DNA of 64,000 nucleotides from Variovorax sp. CF313 (GTDB lineage: Bacteria; Pseudomonadota; Gammaproteobacteria; Burkholderiales; Burkholderiaceae_C), in contig NZ_AKIW01000002.1 of the NCBI RefSeq assembly GCF_000282635.1, forward strand, positions 1-64,000, read 5' to 3'. How positions within the stretch are numbered: position 1 is the first letter of the stretch; the number at the start of each line of letters is the position of its first letter. Below are positions 50,729 through 59,348 of this stretch, in pieces. Position numbers and translations under genes: made by a program. The notes under the pieces are model-generated. The model had not been told where the DNA came from, did not search any database, and saw only the letters and a list, made by a program, of their open reading frames with translations.

Positions 50729-51778
50729 ATGACCCGCTTCATCGATGTTCACAGCCTGGTCCGCCTGGTGGACGAGACCGGCGTTCCGCAGTTCCTCACG
50801 GCCCTGGCCGACGCGTTGCGCGACGATTTCCTGCGGTGGCGCGAGTTCGACAAGAAGGCCCGCGTGGCCAGCCATTCGCACCTCGGCGTGATCGAGCTCA
50901 TGCCGGTGGCCGACGACGGCGCCTATGCCTTCAAGTACGTCAATGGGCATCCGAACAACACCCAGCTCGGGCTGCCGACCGTCATGGCCTTCGGCGTGCT
51001 GGCGGAAGTCGACACGGGCTACCCGGTGCTGCTTTCCGAACTCACGCTCACCACCGCATTGCGCACGGCCGCCACCTCGGCCATGGCCGCCCAGGCATTG
51101 GCGCGGCCCGGTTCGCGCAGCCTCGCGCTGATCGGCAACGGCTCGCAGAGCGAGTTCCAGGCGCTGGCCTTCCATGCGCTGCTGGGCATCGAGCAAGTGC
51201 GCGTGTACGACACCGATCCGCACGCCACCGACAAGCTGGTGCGGCACCTGTCGGCGTGCACGCCGCTGGACATCGTGCGCGCGGGCTCCGTGGCGGATGC
51301 CGTGCGCGGCGCCGACATCGTCACCACCGTCACCGCCTGCCAGGGGCGCGCGACCGTGCTCACGCCCGACATGATCGAGCCGGGCATGCACATCAATGCG
51401 GTGGGCGGCGATTCGCCCGGCAAGACCGAGCTGCACCCCGACGTGCTGTACAAGGCGCGCGTGTTCGTCGAGTACGAGCCGCAGACCCGCGTGGAGGGCG
51501 AGATCCAGCAGGTGGGGGCCGACTTTCCGGTGCACGAGCTGTGGCGCGTGCTGCTCGGCGAAGTGCCCGGCCGCGAAACTCCCACACAGGTCACGCTGTT
51601 CGACTCGGTCGGCTTCGCGCTGGAAGACTACACGGCGCTTCGCTACATACAGCGCCTCGCCACCGAGCGCGGCATCGGCCAGCAGATCGCGCTGGTGCCC
51701 GAGCTCGACGACCCGAAGGACCTGTTCGGCCTCACGGCCTCGGGCCGGCGCCGGGCGGTGCTGCGGCGTGCGGCATGA
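50729..51778 (+). CDS. Ornithine cyclodeaminase-family protein
   Basis: The 349-residue protein belongs to the OCD/mu-crystallin family. Substrate residues lie in YAFKYVNGHPNNTQLGLPT and the Arg/Lys region ASHSHLGVIELMP. The NAD-binding part has LALIGNGSQSEFQALAFHALLG and VYDTDPHATDKLV, with INAVGGDSPGKTEL and the catalytic Asp region TLFDSVGFALEDYTAL. True OCDs turn ornithine into proline and ammonia; relatives act on other amino acids or imines. AAGGAG lies at 50719-50724, close before the ATG. The next gene starts 7 bases later, so the two are co-transcribed. Confidence 0.9.
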   Translation: MTRFIDVHSLVRLVDETGVPQFLTALADALRDDFLRWREFDKKARVASHSHLGVIELMPVADDGAYAFKYVNGHPNNTQLGLPTVMAFGVLAEVDTGYPVLLSELTLTTALRTAATSAMAAQALARPGSRSLALIGNGSQSEFQALAFHALLGIEQVRVYDTDPHATDKLVRHLSACTPLDIVRAGSVADAVRGADIVTTVTACQGRATVLTPDMIEPGMHINAVGGDSPGKTELHPDVLYKARVFVEYEPQTRVEGEIQQVGADFPVHELWRVLLGEVPGRETPTQVTLFDSVGFALEDYTALRYIQRLATERGIGQQIALVPELDDPKDLFGLTASGRRRAVLRRAA

Positions 51779-51785
51779 TGGCGGC

Positions 51786-52826
51786 ATGCTCACGATCTAC
51801 AACGACCAGCACGTTCTTCACCAGGGCAGAGTCGAAATGTTCCGCGGCGAACTCGTGCCGTGCTTCGAGGTTCCGGCCCGCGTCGACCATGTGAAACACG
51901 AGCTGGAGCGCCGCCGCCTCGGCGCGCTGCAGGCGCCCGATGCCTTCGACGAGGCGCTGCTGGCCAAGGTGCATGCGCCGCGTTACCTGGACTTCATCGC
52001 GCATGCGTGGGATGAGTGGGTGGCGCTCGACCCGTCCAACGTGTCGCGCGATGCGCTGCCCTCGTACTGGCCCACGCGCGGCATGCGCACCGATGTGCTG
52101 CCGAAGAGCTTTCCGGCGCGCATGGGGCTGTTCTCGTTCGATGCCGGCACGCCGCTGATGGCGGGCAGCTGGGCCGCGGCGCGCCATGGCGCGGCCTGCG
52201 CGTGGACCGCGGCGCAGCGCGTCGTTGGCGGCGAGCGCGCCGCCTTCGCGCTCACGCGGCCGCCGGGCCACCATGCGGGCGCCGATTTCTTCGGCGGCTA
52301 CTGCTTTCTCAACAACGCCGCGGTCGCGGCGCAGGCGCTGCGCGATGCGGGCGTCGAGCGCGTGGCCGTGCTCGACGTGGACTACCACCACGGCAACGGC
52401 ACCCAGGCCATCTTCTACGAGCGCAGCGACGTGCATTTCGCCAGCCTGCACGGAGATCCGCTGACCGACTATCCGTACTACCTGGGCCATGCCGACGAGC
52501 GCGGCGCGGGGAGGGGCGAGGGCTTCAACCATAACCTGCCGCTGCCGCGCGGCACGGACTTCTCGGCGTGGCGCGCGGCGCTGAAGACCGCGCTCGAGCG
52601 CATCGCGGCGGTGAAGGCCGGCGCGCTCGTGCTCTCGCTCGGCGTCGACACCTTCGAGGGCGACCCGGTCGCGGGCTTCAGGCTCGGGAGCGACGACTAC
52701 CTGCGCATGGGCGAAGACCTCGCGCGCGCGGGCCTGCCCACGGTGTTCGTCTTCGAGGGCGGCTATGCGGTGGCCGAGGTGGGCATCAACGCCGTCAACG
52801 TGCTCGAAGGCTTCGAGCAGGCGTAG
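51786..52826 (+). CDS. aphA: Histone deacetylase-family amidohydrolase, acetylpolyamine amidohydrolase-like
   Basis: The protein has 346 residues from the ATG at 51786 (MLTIYNDQHVLHQGRVEMFRGELVPCFE, the typical start of bacterial acetylpolyamine amidohydrolases). The zinc site and His pair are in RPPGHHAGADFFGGYCFLNN, VLDVDYHHGNGTQAIF and SLGVDTFEGDP. The enzyme would remove acetyl groups from acetylated putrescine, cadaverine or spermidine. With the polyamine-type importer and GABA genes next door it fits polyamine catabolism. The symbol aphA is used for this family and is tentative. Confidence 0.9.
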   Translation: MLTIYNDQHVLHQGRVEMFRGELVPCFEVPARVDHVKHELERRRLGALQAPDAFDEALLAKVHAPRYLDFIAHAWDEWVALDPSNVSRDALPSYWPTRGMRTDVLPKSFPARMGLFSFDAGTPLMAGSWAAARHGAACAWTAAQRVVGGERAAFALTRPPGHHAGADFFGGYCFLNNAAVAAQALRDAGVERVAVLDVDYHHGNGTQAIFYERSDVHFASLHGDPLTDYPYYLGHADERGAGRGEGFNHNLPLPRGTDFSAWRAALKTALERIAAVKAGALVLSLGVDTFEGDPVAGFRLGSDDYLRMGEDLARAGLPTVFVFEGGYAVAEVGINAVNVLEGFEQA

Positions 52827-52954
52827 CTGACGCGCGGGCGTCTCGGATGTGACGATGGCCCGGGTTTCCCCGTGGAAATCAGGGGAGCCCCGATTGCCTT
52901 CGCCAACGGGGCAAGGCCCAATTGGCGGTTTCAAAGTCAGGACCCCCGTCAGCC

Positions 52955-53929
52955 ATGCTCCGCCGCTCCACCTTCCTCCGTACCGCCGCCACGCTCGCTG
53001 CCTGCAGCCTCGCCTTTCCGATAGCGGCCTTCGCGCAGGGCTTTCCCACCAAGCCCATCAAGCTGATCGTCGCGTTTCCGGCCGGCGGCCCGACCGACAT
53101 CACCATGCGCCAGCTCGCCGACAACGCGAGCAAGATCCTCGGCCAGCCGGTGATCGTCGACAACAAGCCCGGCGCCGCCGGCACGCTGCCCGCGCAGGCG
53201 CTGCAGACCTCGCAGCCCGACGGCTACACCGTCGCGCAGATCCCGCTGGGCGTGTTCCGCATGGGCTACACCACCAAGATCAACTGGGATCCGCTCAAGG
53301 ACATCACGTACGTCATCAACGTCACGGGCTATGCCTTCGGCATCGTCGTGCCTGCCAACAGCCCCTTCAAGACCTGGGCCGACTTTGTCGCCTACGCCAA
53401 GGCCAACCCCGGCAAGCTGACGTACGGCTCCACCGGCAACCTCACCAGCCCGCACCTGACCACCGAGATCGTCGCGCAGAAGGCCGGCATCGAGCTGCAG
53501 CACGTGCCCTACAAGGGCAGCGCCGACCTGATGCTCGCGGTGGTCAGTGGTCAGCTCATGGCTGCCGCCGACAGCACCGGCTTCGCGCCGCAGGTCGAGG
53601 CCGGCAAGCTGCGCGTGCTGAACACCTGGGGCGAGAAGCGCCTCGCGAAGTTCCCCGACGCGCCGACGCTGAAGGAACTTGGCTACGACGTGGTGCAGAA
53701 CTCGCCCTTCGGCATCGGCGCCCCCAAGGGCACGCCACCCGAAGTGGTGAAGAAGCTGCACGACGCGTTCAAGCAGGCGATGGAAGAGCCGAGCTACGTA
53801 GCGGCGCTGGGGCGCTACGACATGCTGCCTAACTACATGAGTTCGGCGCAGTACACCAAGTTTGCGCAGGACACGGTGGTGCGGGAGAAGGTGGTGATCG
53901 AGAAGCTGGGGTTGGCCAAGGAGAAGTAA
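52955..53929 (+). CDS. Bug/TctC-family periplasmic solute-binding protein
   Basis: The protein has 324 residues from the ATG at 52955 (MLRRSTFLRTAATLAACSLAF), with a Sec signal cut near AFAQ-GF. The mature domain has the Bug blocks FPTKPIKLIVAFPAGGPTDITMRQLAD, VDNKPGAAGTLPAQALQTSQPDGYT, ELQHVPYKGSADLMLAV and GAPKGTPPEVVKKLHDAF. It likely binds a carboxylate or related small acid. No membrane components of a TTT system are adjacent. An upstream TTG-type start is possible but would spoil the signal peptide. A second orphan Bug protein, unlike that at 19338 in detail, again typical of this group of bacteria. Confidence 0.91.
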   Translation: MLRRSTFLRTAATLAACSLAFPIAAFAQGFPTKPIKLIVAFPAGGPTDITMRQLADNASKILGQPVIVDNKPGAAGTLPAQALQTSQPDGYTVAQIPLGVFRMGYTTKINWDPLKDITYVINVTGYAFGIVVPANSPFKTWADFVAYAKANPGKLTYGSTGNLTSPHLTTEIVAQKAGIELQHVPYKGSADLMLAVVSGQLMAAADSTGFAPQVEAGKLRVLNTWGEKRLAKFPDAPTLKELGYDVVQNSPFGIGAPKGTPPEVVKKLHDAFKQAMEEPSYVAALGRYDMLPNYMSSAQYTKFAQDTVVREKVVIEKLGLAKEK

Positions 53930-53965
53930 GCCTGCGGCTTTCATCCAGATTGCCCGTCGGCCCGG

Positions 53966-54814
53966 TCAGCCAGTGTCGAGGCCAGGGCGCGCCAAGATGA
54001 TCGCGCGCGCTGCTTCGGCAAACCCCGCACCGCGCTCGCCCTGCGTCACATAGCGCGGCAGGTGTTCCAGCTGCGGCACGAAGCGCGCCACGTTCGCCAC
54101 GCCGATGCTGTGCGCGAAGGTGCGGAACATCAACTGGTCGTTGGTGGAGTCGCCCACGTAGGCCCAGCGGTCCATCTCGTCGTCGAGGGCGCGGCCCCAC
54201 AGCTCACGCGTGATCCAGCGCGCGCCTTCGAGCTTGTCGTTGTCGCCATACCAGCCGTTGATGTGGATGCTGCTCACGGTGGCGTGCATGCCCTCGCCGC
54301 GCATCAACGCCACCACCTGAGCGATCGTTGCGTCGCTCAGCTGAACGAACTCGCTGTGGTCGATGGCGATGTCGGTCTCGCGCCCCGGCGAGTCGGTAGC
54401 GCGGCCCACGCCCGGCAGCTCGCGCTCGATGCGCTCCAGCACCGCCTGCATGCGCGCGAAGTTGGCGGCGCGCGTGGCGGCGTCCTGCTGGTAGCGCTTC
54501 TCGACGCGGCCGTCGGCCGAGGGCAGCAGCGCCACAGCGCCGTTCTCCGCCACGATGGCGTCGATGGGCCAGGTGTTGACGAAGGGCAGGCTCCAGCCCA
54601 CCGGCCGGCCGGTGATCGCCACGACGCAAAGGCCCGCGGCCTTGAGGTCGCCCAGCGCCTGCAGCGCATCGGGCGTGATCGCGCCTTCGTGGGTCAGTGT
54701 GTCGTCGATGTCGGTGAAGACGCCCACGAGTGCGCTGCGCGCGGCCGCCGGCCACTGGGCCAGCGGCAGCAGGTGATGGGGCGGGGAGGGCAAGGGAGGC
54801 GACTGCGATGGCAT
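53966..54814 (-). CDS. HAD-IIB hydrolase, sucrose-phosphatase/mannosylphosphoglycerate phosphatase-like
   Basis: The protein has 282 residues from the ATG at 54814 (MPSQSPPLPSPPHH); ATG at 54823 is possible. HAD motif I is GVFTDIDDTLTHEG, motif II is VAITGRPVGW, the cap holds SSIHINGWYGDNDKLEGA with a catalytic-type Lys, and motif IV is YVGDSTNDQLMF. The type IIB cap phosphatases act on phosphorylated sugars such as sucrose phosphate or mannosyl-3-phosphoglycerate. The substrate cannot be told. It diverges from the ABC-2 transporter genes across 94 bases. Confidence 0.85.
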   Translation of the reverse strand: MPSQSPPLPSPPHHLLPLAQWPAAARSALVGVFTDIDDTLTHEGAITPDALQALGDLKAAGLCVVAITGRPVGWSLPFVNTWPIDAIVAENGAVALLPSADGRVEKRYQQDAATRAANFARMQAVLERIERELPGVGRATDSPGRETDIAIDHSEFVQLSDATIAQVVALMRGEGMHATVSSIHINGWYGDNDKLEGARWITRELWGRALDDEMDRWAYVGDSTNDQLMFRTFAHSIGVANVARFVPQLEHLPRYVTQGERGAGFAEAARAIILARPGLDTG

Positions 54815-54908
54815 GGCGTGCATCTTTTGGGGAGTCGGTGATCGTAGCGGCGCTTTCGTGTAGCATCCCGCCCCCTGCCGCGCCATCGAGGCCGGAGCGG
54901 CGCCTTCC

Positions 54909-55904
54909 ATGCCTCACATCCTCGTCGACCACCTCCGCAAGACCTATCGAATCTCCGAGCGCGATCCCGGCGTGATGGGCGCACTGCGCGGGCTCGTGCA
55001 GCGCCGGCACCGCACGGTGGAGGCGCTGTCGGGCGTGTCGTTCGCGCTGGAGAGGGGCGAGCTGCTGGGCTTCATCGGGCCGAACGGCGCGGGCAAGTCG
55101 ACCACCATCAAGATCCTCGCGGGCATCCTGCGGCCCGACGGCGGGCGCGTGGAGATCGACGGCCGCGATCCCTTCGCCGACCGCGAGCGCCACGTGGCGC
55201 GCATCGGCGTGGTCTTCGGTCAGCGCACCCAGCTGTGGTGGGACCTGCCCGTGGGCGACGGCTTCGACCTGCTGCGCGACATCTACCGCGTCGACCCGCA
55301 GCGCTACCGCCGCACGCGCGACGAACTGGTCGCGCTGCTGCACCTGGAACGCGTGCTCGACCAGCCGGTGCGGCAGCTCTCGCTGGGCCAGCGCATGCGC
55401 GCGGAGATCGCTGCGGCGCTGCTGCACGAGCCCGACATCCTGTTCCTCGACGAGCCGACCATCGGGCTCGATGCACCGTCGAAGCTGGCGGTGCGCGACT
55501 TCGTGCGCCGCGCCAACCGCGAGCGCGGCACCACCGTGCTGCTGACGACGCACGACATGCACGACATCGAGGCGCTGGCCCGGCGCGTGATCATCATCGG
55601 CCACGGCCGCGTGCTGGCCGACAGCCCGGTCGAGGCGCTGCGCGCGCAGGTGATGGCGGAGCGGCGGCTGGTGGTCGACTTCGCGCAGGACGTCGAGCTG
55701 CCCGAACGGGTGGCCGGCGCGAGGATGCATTCGCGCGACGGGCAGACACTGGTGCTGGACTTCGATCCGGCCGTGACCACGGCGCCCGCGCTGATCGCGC
55801 GCATCGCGGCCACGCATGCGGTGGAGGACATCCGCCTTGAAGGCCTGGCGATCGAGGCCGTCATCGCACGCTTTTATGCGATGCATGGGGCGGCCGAAGC
55901 GTGA
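54909..55904 (+). CDS. ABC-2 type transporter ATP-binding protein
   Basis: This 331-residue ATPase has Walker A FIGPNGAGKSTTIKILAG, a short LSLGQRMRAEIAAALLHEPDILFLDEPTIGLD signature/Walker B and switch His in LTTHDMHDIEAL. A C-terminal extension of about 90 residues (QVMAERRLVVDFAQDVELPE...) follows, as in drug/viologen-type exporters. The two following genes encode matching membrane subunits. It overlaps the first permease by 4 bases. Substrate and direction (export likely) are inferred from family. Confidence 0.92.
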   Translation: MPHILVDHLRKTYRISERDPGVMGALRGLVQRRHRTVEALSGVSFALERGELLGFIGPNGAGKSTTIKILAGILRPDGGRVEIDGRDPFADRERHVARIGVVFGQRTQLWWDLPVGDGFDLLRDIYRVDPQRYRRTRDELVALLHLERVLDQPVRQLSLGQRMRAEIAAALLHEPDILFLDEPTIGLDAPSKLAVRDFVRRANRERGTTVLLTTHDMHDIEALARRVIIIGHGRVLADSPVEALRAQVMAERRLVVDFAQDVELPERVAGARMHSRDGQTLVLDFDPAVTTAPALIARIAATHAVEDIRLEGLAIEAVIARFYAMHGAAEA

Positions 55905-56749
55905 TGATGCCGATGCCCGTGCGCGAACTGGTGCGCCCCTACGTCGCGGCCTTCGCGTCTCGCTTCCTGCAGATGCTGCAGTACCGCACGGCGGCGCTCG
56001 CGGGCTTCGGCACGCAGTGCTGGTGGGGCGGCATCAAGGTGATGGTGCTGGCGGCCTTCTACGGCGGCGCGTCGATGGCCGGCACGCCGATGTCGCTCGC
56101 GCAGGCGATCACCTACAGCTGGCTCTCGCAGGGCTTGCTCGTGCTGGTGCCGTGGCTCGGCGACCCGGAGGTGGCGCAGGCCGTGCGCACCGGCGCTGTG
56201 GCTTACGACCGGCTGCGGCCGGTGGATGCCTATGCGCTGTGGTTCGTGCGCAGCGCGGGTTGGATTGCGGCCCGCGTGCTGCCGCGCGTGGCGCTGATGG
56301 CCGCCTTCGCGGCCGTCGCGCTGCCGCTGGCCGGATTGGGCGATTGGGCCTGGCAGCCGCCGGCGAGCCTTGCCGCCGCGGTCGCGTTCCTCGCATCGGC
56401 CGTCCTCGCACTGTTGCTGTCGACCGCGATGGTGATGCTGCTCAACATCGCGACGGTCGCGGCGCTCAACGAGCGAGGCATCAACGCGCTGGCGGGCCCG
56501 GTCGTCATCGTGTTCTCGGGCAACCTGCTGCCGCTGGTGCTGCTGCCTGACGCCTGGCAGGCAGCGCTGCTGATGCAACCCTTGGCCGGCGTGGTCGACA
56601 TTCCCGCGCGGCTCTACTTCGGGCTGATGAGCGGACCGCATGCGCTGGCCGGGCTCGGACTGCAGTGCTTCTGGATCGCGGTGCTGGTCGCGCTGGGCCA
56701 TGCCGCCATGGACCGCACGATGCGCAGGCTGGAAGTGCAGGGCGGCTGA
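55901..56749 (+). CDS. ABC-2 type transporter permease, first of pair
   Basis: The 282-residue membrane protein has about six helices (GIKVMVLAAFYGGASMAG, LAQAITYSWLSQGLLVLVPWLG, VALMAAFAAVALPLAGLG, AAVAFLASAVLALLLSTAMVML, AGPVVIVFSGNLLPLVLLPD). It matches the DUF990-like ABC-2 permease family often found as a pair with an ATPase. Its start overlaps the ATPase stop by 4 bases, and one base separates its stop from the next ATG, so the three are one unit. Confidence 0.9.
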   Translation: MMMPMPVRELVRPYVAAFASRFLQMLQYRTAALAGFGTQCWWGGIKVMVLAAFYGGASMAGTPMSLAQAITYSWLSQGLLVLVPWLGDPEVAQAVRTGAVAYDRLRPVDAYALWFVRSAGWIAARVLPRVALMAAFAAVALPLAGLGDWAWQPPASLAAAVAFLASAVLALLLSTAMVMLLNIATVAALNERGINALAGPVVIVFSGNLLPLVLLPDAWQAALLMQPLAGVVDIPARLYFGLMSGPHALAGLGLQCFWIAVLVALGHAAMDRTMRRLEVQGG

Positions 56750-56750
56750 C

Positions 56751-57554
56751 ATGGGGTCCATCGCGCTTCTTGCTCGCCTTGTGAAGGCTTCGCTCGGCGG
56801 CCAGGCGCGCTACCCGGCCTCGGCGCTGATGCTGACGCTGGGGCAGTTCCTCGGCACCGGCATCGAGGTCATCGCGGTGTGGGCGCTGTTCCACCGCTTC
56901 GGCGAAGTGCAGGGCTGGCGCCTCGGGGAAGTGGCGCTGTTCTACGGGCTCGTGAACTGCATGTTCGCGGTGGCCGACGCGCTGGGCCGCGGCTTCGACA
57001 CGCTGGGCACCGAGTTCCTTCGCACCGGCGCCTTCGACCGGCTGCTGCTGCGCCCGCGCCCGGTCGCGTTGCAACTGATGGGGCACGACTTCCGCATCAG
57101 CCGCGCGGGCCGGCTGTTGCAGGGCGGCCTCGTGCTGGCGTTCGCGACGGTGCAGGCGGACATCGGCTGGACGCCGGCCGCAGTGGGCATCGGATTGTTC
57201 GCGCTGGCCGGCGGCGTGGCGCTGTTCCTCGGCATCCTGGTGCTGCAGGGCACGCTGTCGTTCTGGACCGTGGAGAGCCTGGAGATCGCCAATGTGCTGA
57301 CCTACGGCGGCGTGCAGGCGGCGCAATACCCGCTGGCGCTCTATGCGCAGTGGTTCCGCCGCGTGCTGACCTTCGTCGTGCCGCTGGCCTGCGTCGCGTA
57401 CTACCCGGCGCTCGCGATCCTCGGTAAGCCCGACCCGCTGGGCGCGCCGGCCTGGGTGGGCATGGCGTCGCCGCTCGCCGGTTTCGTGTTCCTGGCGGCG
57501 GCATTCGGCGCATGGCGCATCGGGCTGCGCCACTACGCCTCGACCGGCAGCTAG
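56751..57554 (+). CDS. ABC-2 type transporter permease, second of pair
   Basis: The protein has 267 residues from the ATG at 56751 (MGSIALLARLVKASLGG). It has about six helices (FLGTGIEVIAVWALFHRFGEV, FYGLVNCMFAVADALGRGFD, LLQGGLVLAFATVQADIGW, GIGLFALAGGVALFLGILVLQG, FVVPLACVAYYPALAIL). The FDRLLLRPRPVALQL segment is typical of the ABC-2 DUF990-like permeases. Together with the previous two genes it forms a complete heteromeric exporter. It is convergent with prfC, 9 bases away. Confidence 0.9.
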   Translation: MGSIALLARLVKASLGGQARYPASALMLTLGQFLGTGIEVIAVWALFHRFGEVQGWRLGEVALFYGLVNCMFAVADALGRGFDTLGTEFLRTGAFDRLLLRPRPVALQLMGHDFRISRAGRLLQGGLVLAFATVQADIGWTPAAVGIGLFALAGGVALFLGILVLQGTLSFWTVESLEIANVLTYGGVQAAQYPLALYAQWFRRVLTFVVPLACVAYYPALAILGKPDPLGAPAWVGMASPLAGFVFLAAAFGAWRIGLRHYASTGS

Positions 57555-57563
57555 CTCGCCGCT

Positions 57564-59198
57564 TCAGCCCGCCTTCTGCAGCGCCAAACCCGCGTGCTCG
57601 CGCAGCGGATGGAAGTGGATCTTCGGAAAGCGCTCCTGCGCCAGCCGCACGTCGTAAGGCGAGGTGCACAGGAAGGCCAGCGTGTCCGCCGCATCCTTGG
57701 CCATGCGCACCGGATAGGCGTTGACGAACTCGCGCAACTCGGCCGGCGTGTCGGCCGTGATCCAGCGCGCGCCCGTGTACTGGCAGCCTTCGAGCCGCAC
57801 GTCGGCGTCGTACTCGGCCTTCAGGCGGTGCTGCACCACTTCGAACTGCAGCTGCCCCACGGCACCCAGCAGCATCGGCCCGCCGACCTCGGGGCGGAAC
57901 ACCTGGATCGCACCTTCCTCGCCGAGTTGGGCCAGGCCCTGCTGTAGCTGCTTGGTGCGCAGCGGGTTCTTGAGGATCACGGTCATGAACAGCTCGGGCG
58001 CGAAGAAGGGCAGCCCGGTGAACTGCAGGCTCGCGCCGTCGGTGATGGTGTCGCCCAGCTGCACGCCGCCGTGGGTGGTGAAGCCCACGATGTCGCCCGC
58101 GTAGGCCTCTTCGACCGCCTCGCGGCGCTGGCTCATGAAGGTCACGACGCTGGTCGGGCGCAGTTCCTTGGCCGTGCGCTGCACCTTGAGCTTCATGCCC
58201 GGCGTGTACTTGCCCGAGGCCATGCGCACGAAGGCGATGCGGTCACGGTGGTTGGCGTCCATGTTGGCCTGCACCTTGAAGACCACGCCCGCGAAATCCT
58301 TGTCCTCGGGCTGGATCTCCTTCACCACCGGCTGGCGGTTGACCATCGTGGTGCTGGTGCGTGACTGCGGCGAGGGCGCGAGGTCGACCAGCGCGTCGAG
58401 CACTTCCATCACGCCGAAGTTGTTCACGCCGGAGCCGAAGAACACCGGCGTCTGCTTGCCGGCCAGGAAGGCTTCGCGGTCCCAGGTCGGCGAGGCGCCG
58501 GTGGCCAGCTCCATGCTTTCCATGGCGTGCTCGAAGTCGGCGCCGAAGCGCTTGACCAGCGTGTCGCGCTCGCTCAGTGGAATGGTCTCGAAGTCCTGCG
58601 GCAGCCGCTCGCTGCCCGACTCGAACACCGTCATCGCCTGCGTGCGCAGGTTCATGATCCCGCGGAAAGACTTGCCCTGGCCGACTGGCCAGGTCATCGG
58701 CACGCAGGGCATGCCGAGCTCGCGCTCCACTTCGTCGAGGATGTCGAGCGGCTCGCGCACTTCGCGGTCCATCTTGTTGACGAAGGTGATGATGGGCGTG
58801 TCGCGCTGGCGGCAGACCTCGATCAGCCGGCGCGTCTGCGCTTCCACGCCGTTGGCGGCGTCGATCACCATCAGGGCCGAATCGACGGCCGTCAGCACGC
58901 GGTAGGTGTCTTCGGAGAAGTCCTTGTGGCCGGGCGTGTCGAGCAGGTTGATCACATGGTCGCGGTACAGCATCTGCATGACCGACGAGGCCACCGAGAT
59001 GCCGCGCTGCTTTTCGATTTCCATCCAGTCGGAGGTCGCATGGCGCGAGGCCTTGCGCGCCTTCACCGAGCCGGCGATCTGGATCGCGCCGGAGAAAAGC
59101 AGCAGCTTTTCGGTCAGCGTGGTCTTGCCGGCATCAGGGTGGGAAATGATCGCGAAGGTGCGGCGGCGGCGGGTTTCGGCTAGGAAGGGGGATGACAC
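57564..59198 (-). CDS. prfC: Peptide chain release factor 3
   Basis: RF3 is the GTPase that recycles RF1 and RF2 from the ribosome. The protein has 544 residues from a GTG at 59198 (VSSPFLAETRRRRTFAII). G motifs are SHPDAGKTTLTEK (G1), GISVASSVMQ (G2), DTPGHKDFSEDTYR (G3) and NKMDREVREP (G4). The GTG is preceded at proper distance by CTGGAG; the upstream ATG at 59237 would add 13 residues and lies on a small palindrome (59226-59241). The gene is convergent with the ABC-2 operon. Confidence 0.95.
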   Translation of the reverse strand: MSSPFLAETRRRRTFAIISHPDAGKTTLTEKLLLFSGAIQIAGSVKARKASRHATSDWMEIEKQRGISVASSVMQMLYRDHVINLLDTPGHKDFSEDTYRVLTAVDSALMVIDAANGVEAQTRRLIEVCRQRDTPIITFVNKMDREVREPLDILDEVERELGMPCVPMTWPVGQGKSFRGIMNLRTQAMTVFESGSERLPQDFETIPLSERDTLVKRFGADFEHAMESMELATGASPTWDREAFLAGKQTPVFFGSGVNNFGVMEVLDALVDLAPSPQSRTSTTMVNRQPVVKEIQPEDKDFAGVVFKVQANMDANHRDRIAFVRMASGKYTPGMKLKVQRTAKELRPTSVVTFMSQRREAVEEAYAGDIVGFTTHGGVQLGDTITDGASLQFTGLPFFAPELFMTVILKNPLRTKQLQQGLAQLGEEGAIQVFRPEVGGPMLLGAVGQLQFEVVQHRLKAEYDADVRLEGCQYTGARWITADTPAELREFVNAYPVRMAKDAADTLAFLCTSPYDVRLAQERFPKIHFHPLREHAGLALQKAG

Positions 59199-59320
59199 GG
59201 GAACTCCAGGGAACCCGCGATTTTCGCAGATGTGCATCTGCCAGCGGCGAGCCCGTGCTGGATTCCCAGCTCAAGGCCTGCCGTGGCAGTGAATTTCATG
59301 ATCGAACACCCGATCCGGTG

Positions 59321-59340
59321 GCGCCGCGTAGCCGCGGCGC
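59321..59340. terminator. Hairpin after the lipoprotein protease gene
   Basis: GCGCCGCG (59321-59328) pairs with CGCGGCGC (59333-59340) around TAGC, 8 bases past the stop of the protease gene. No T-run follows on either strand; a role in transcript end formation is inferred from position. Confidence 0.45.
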
Positions 59341-59348
59341 TACGTGGA

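Noticed and set aside
59199..59237. prfC start at the ATG at 59237
   Set aside because: The GTG at 59198 has a well-placed GGAG and matches the usual RF3 N-terminus.
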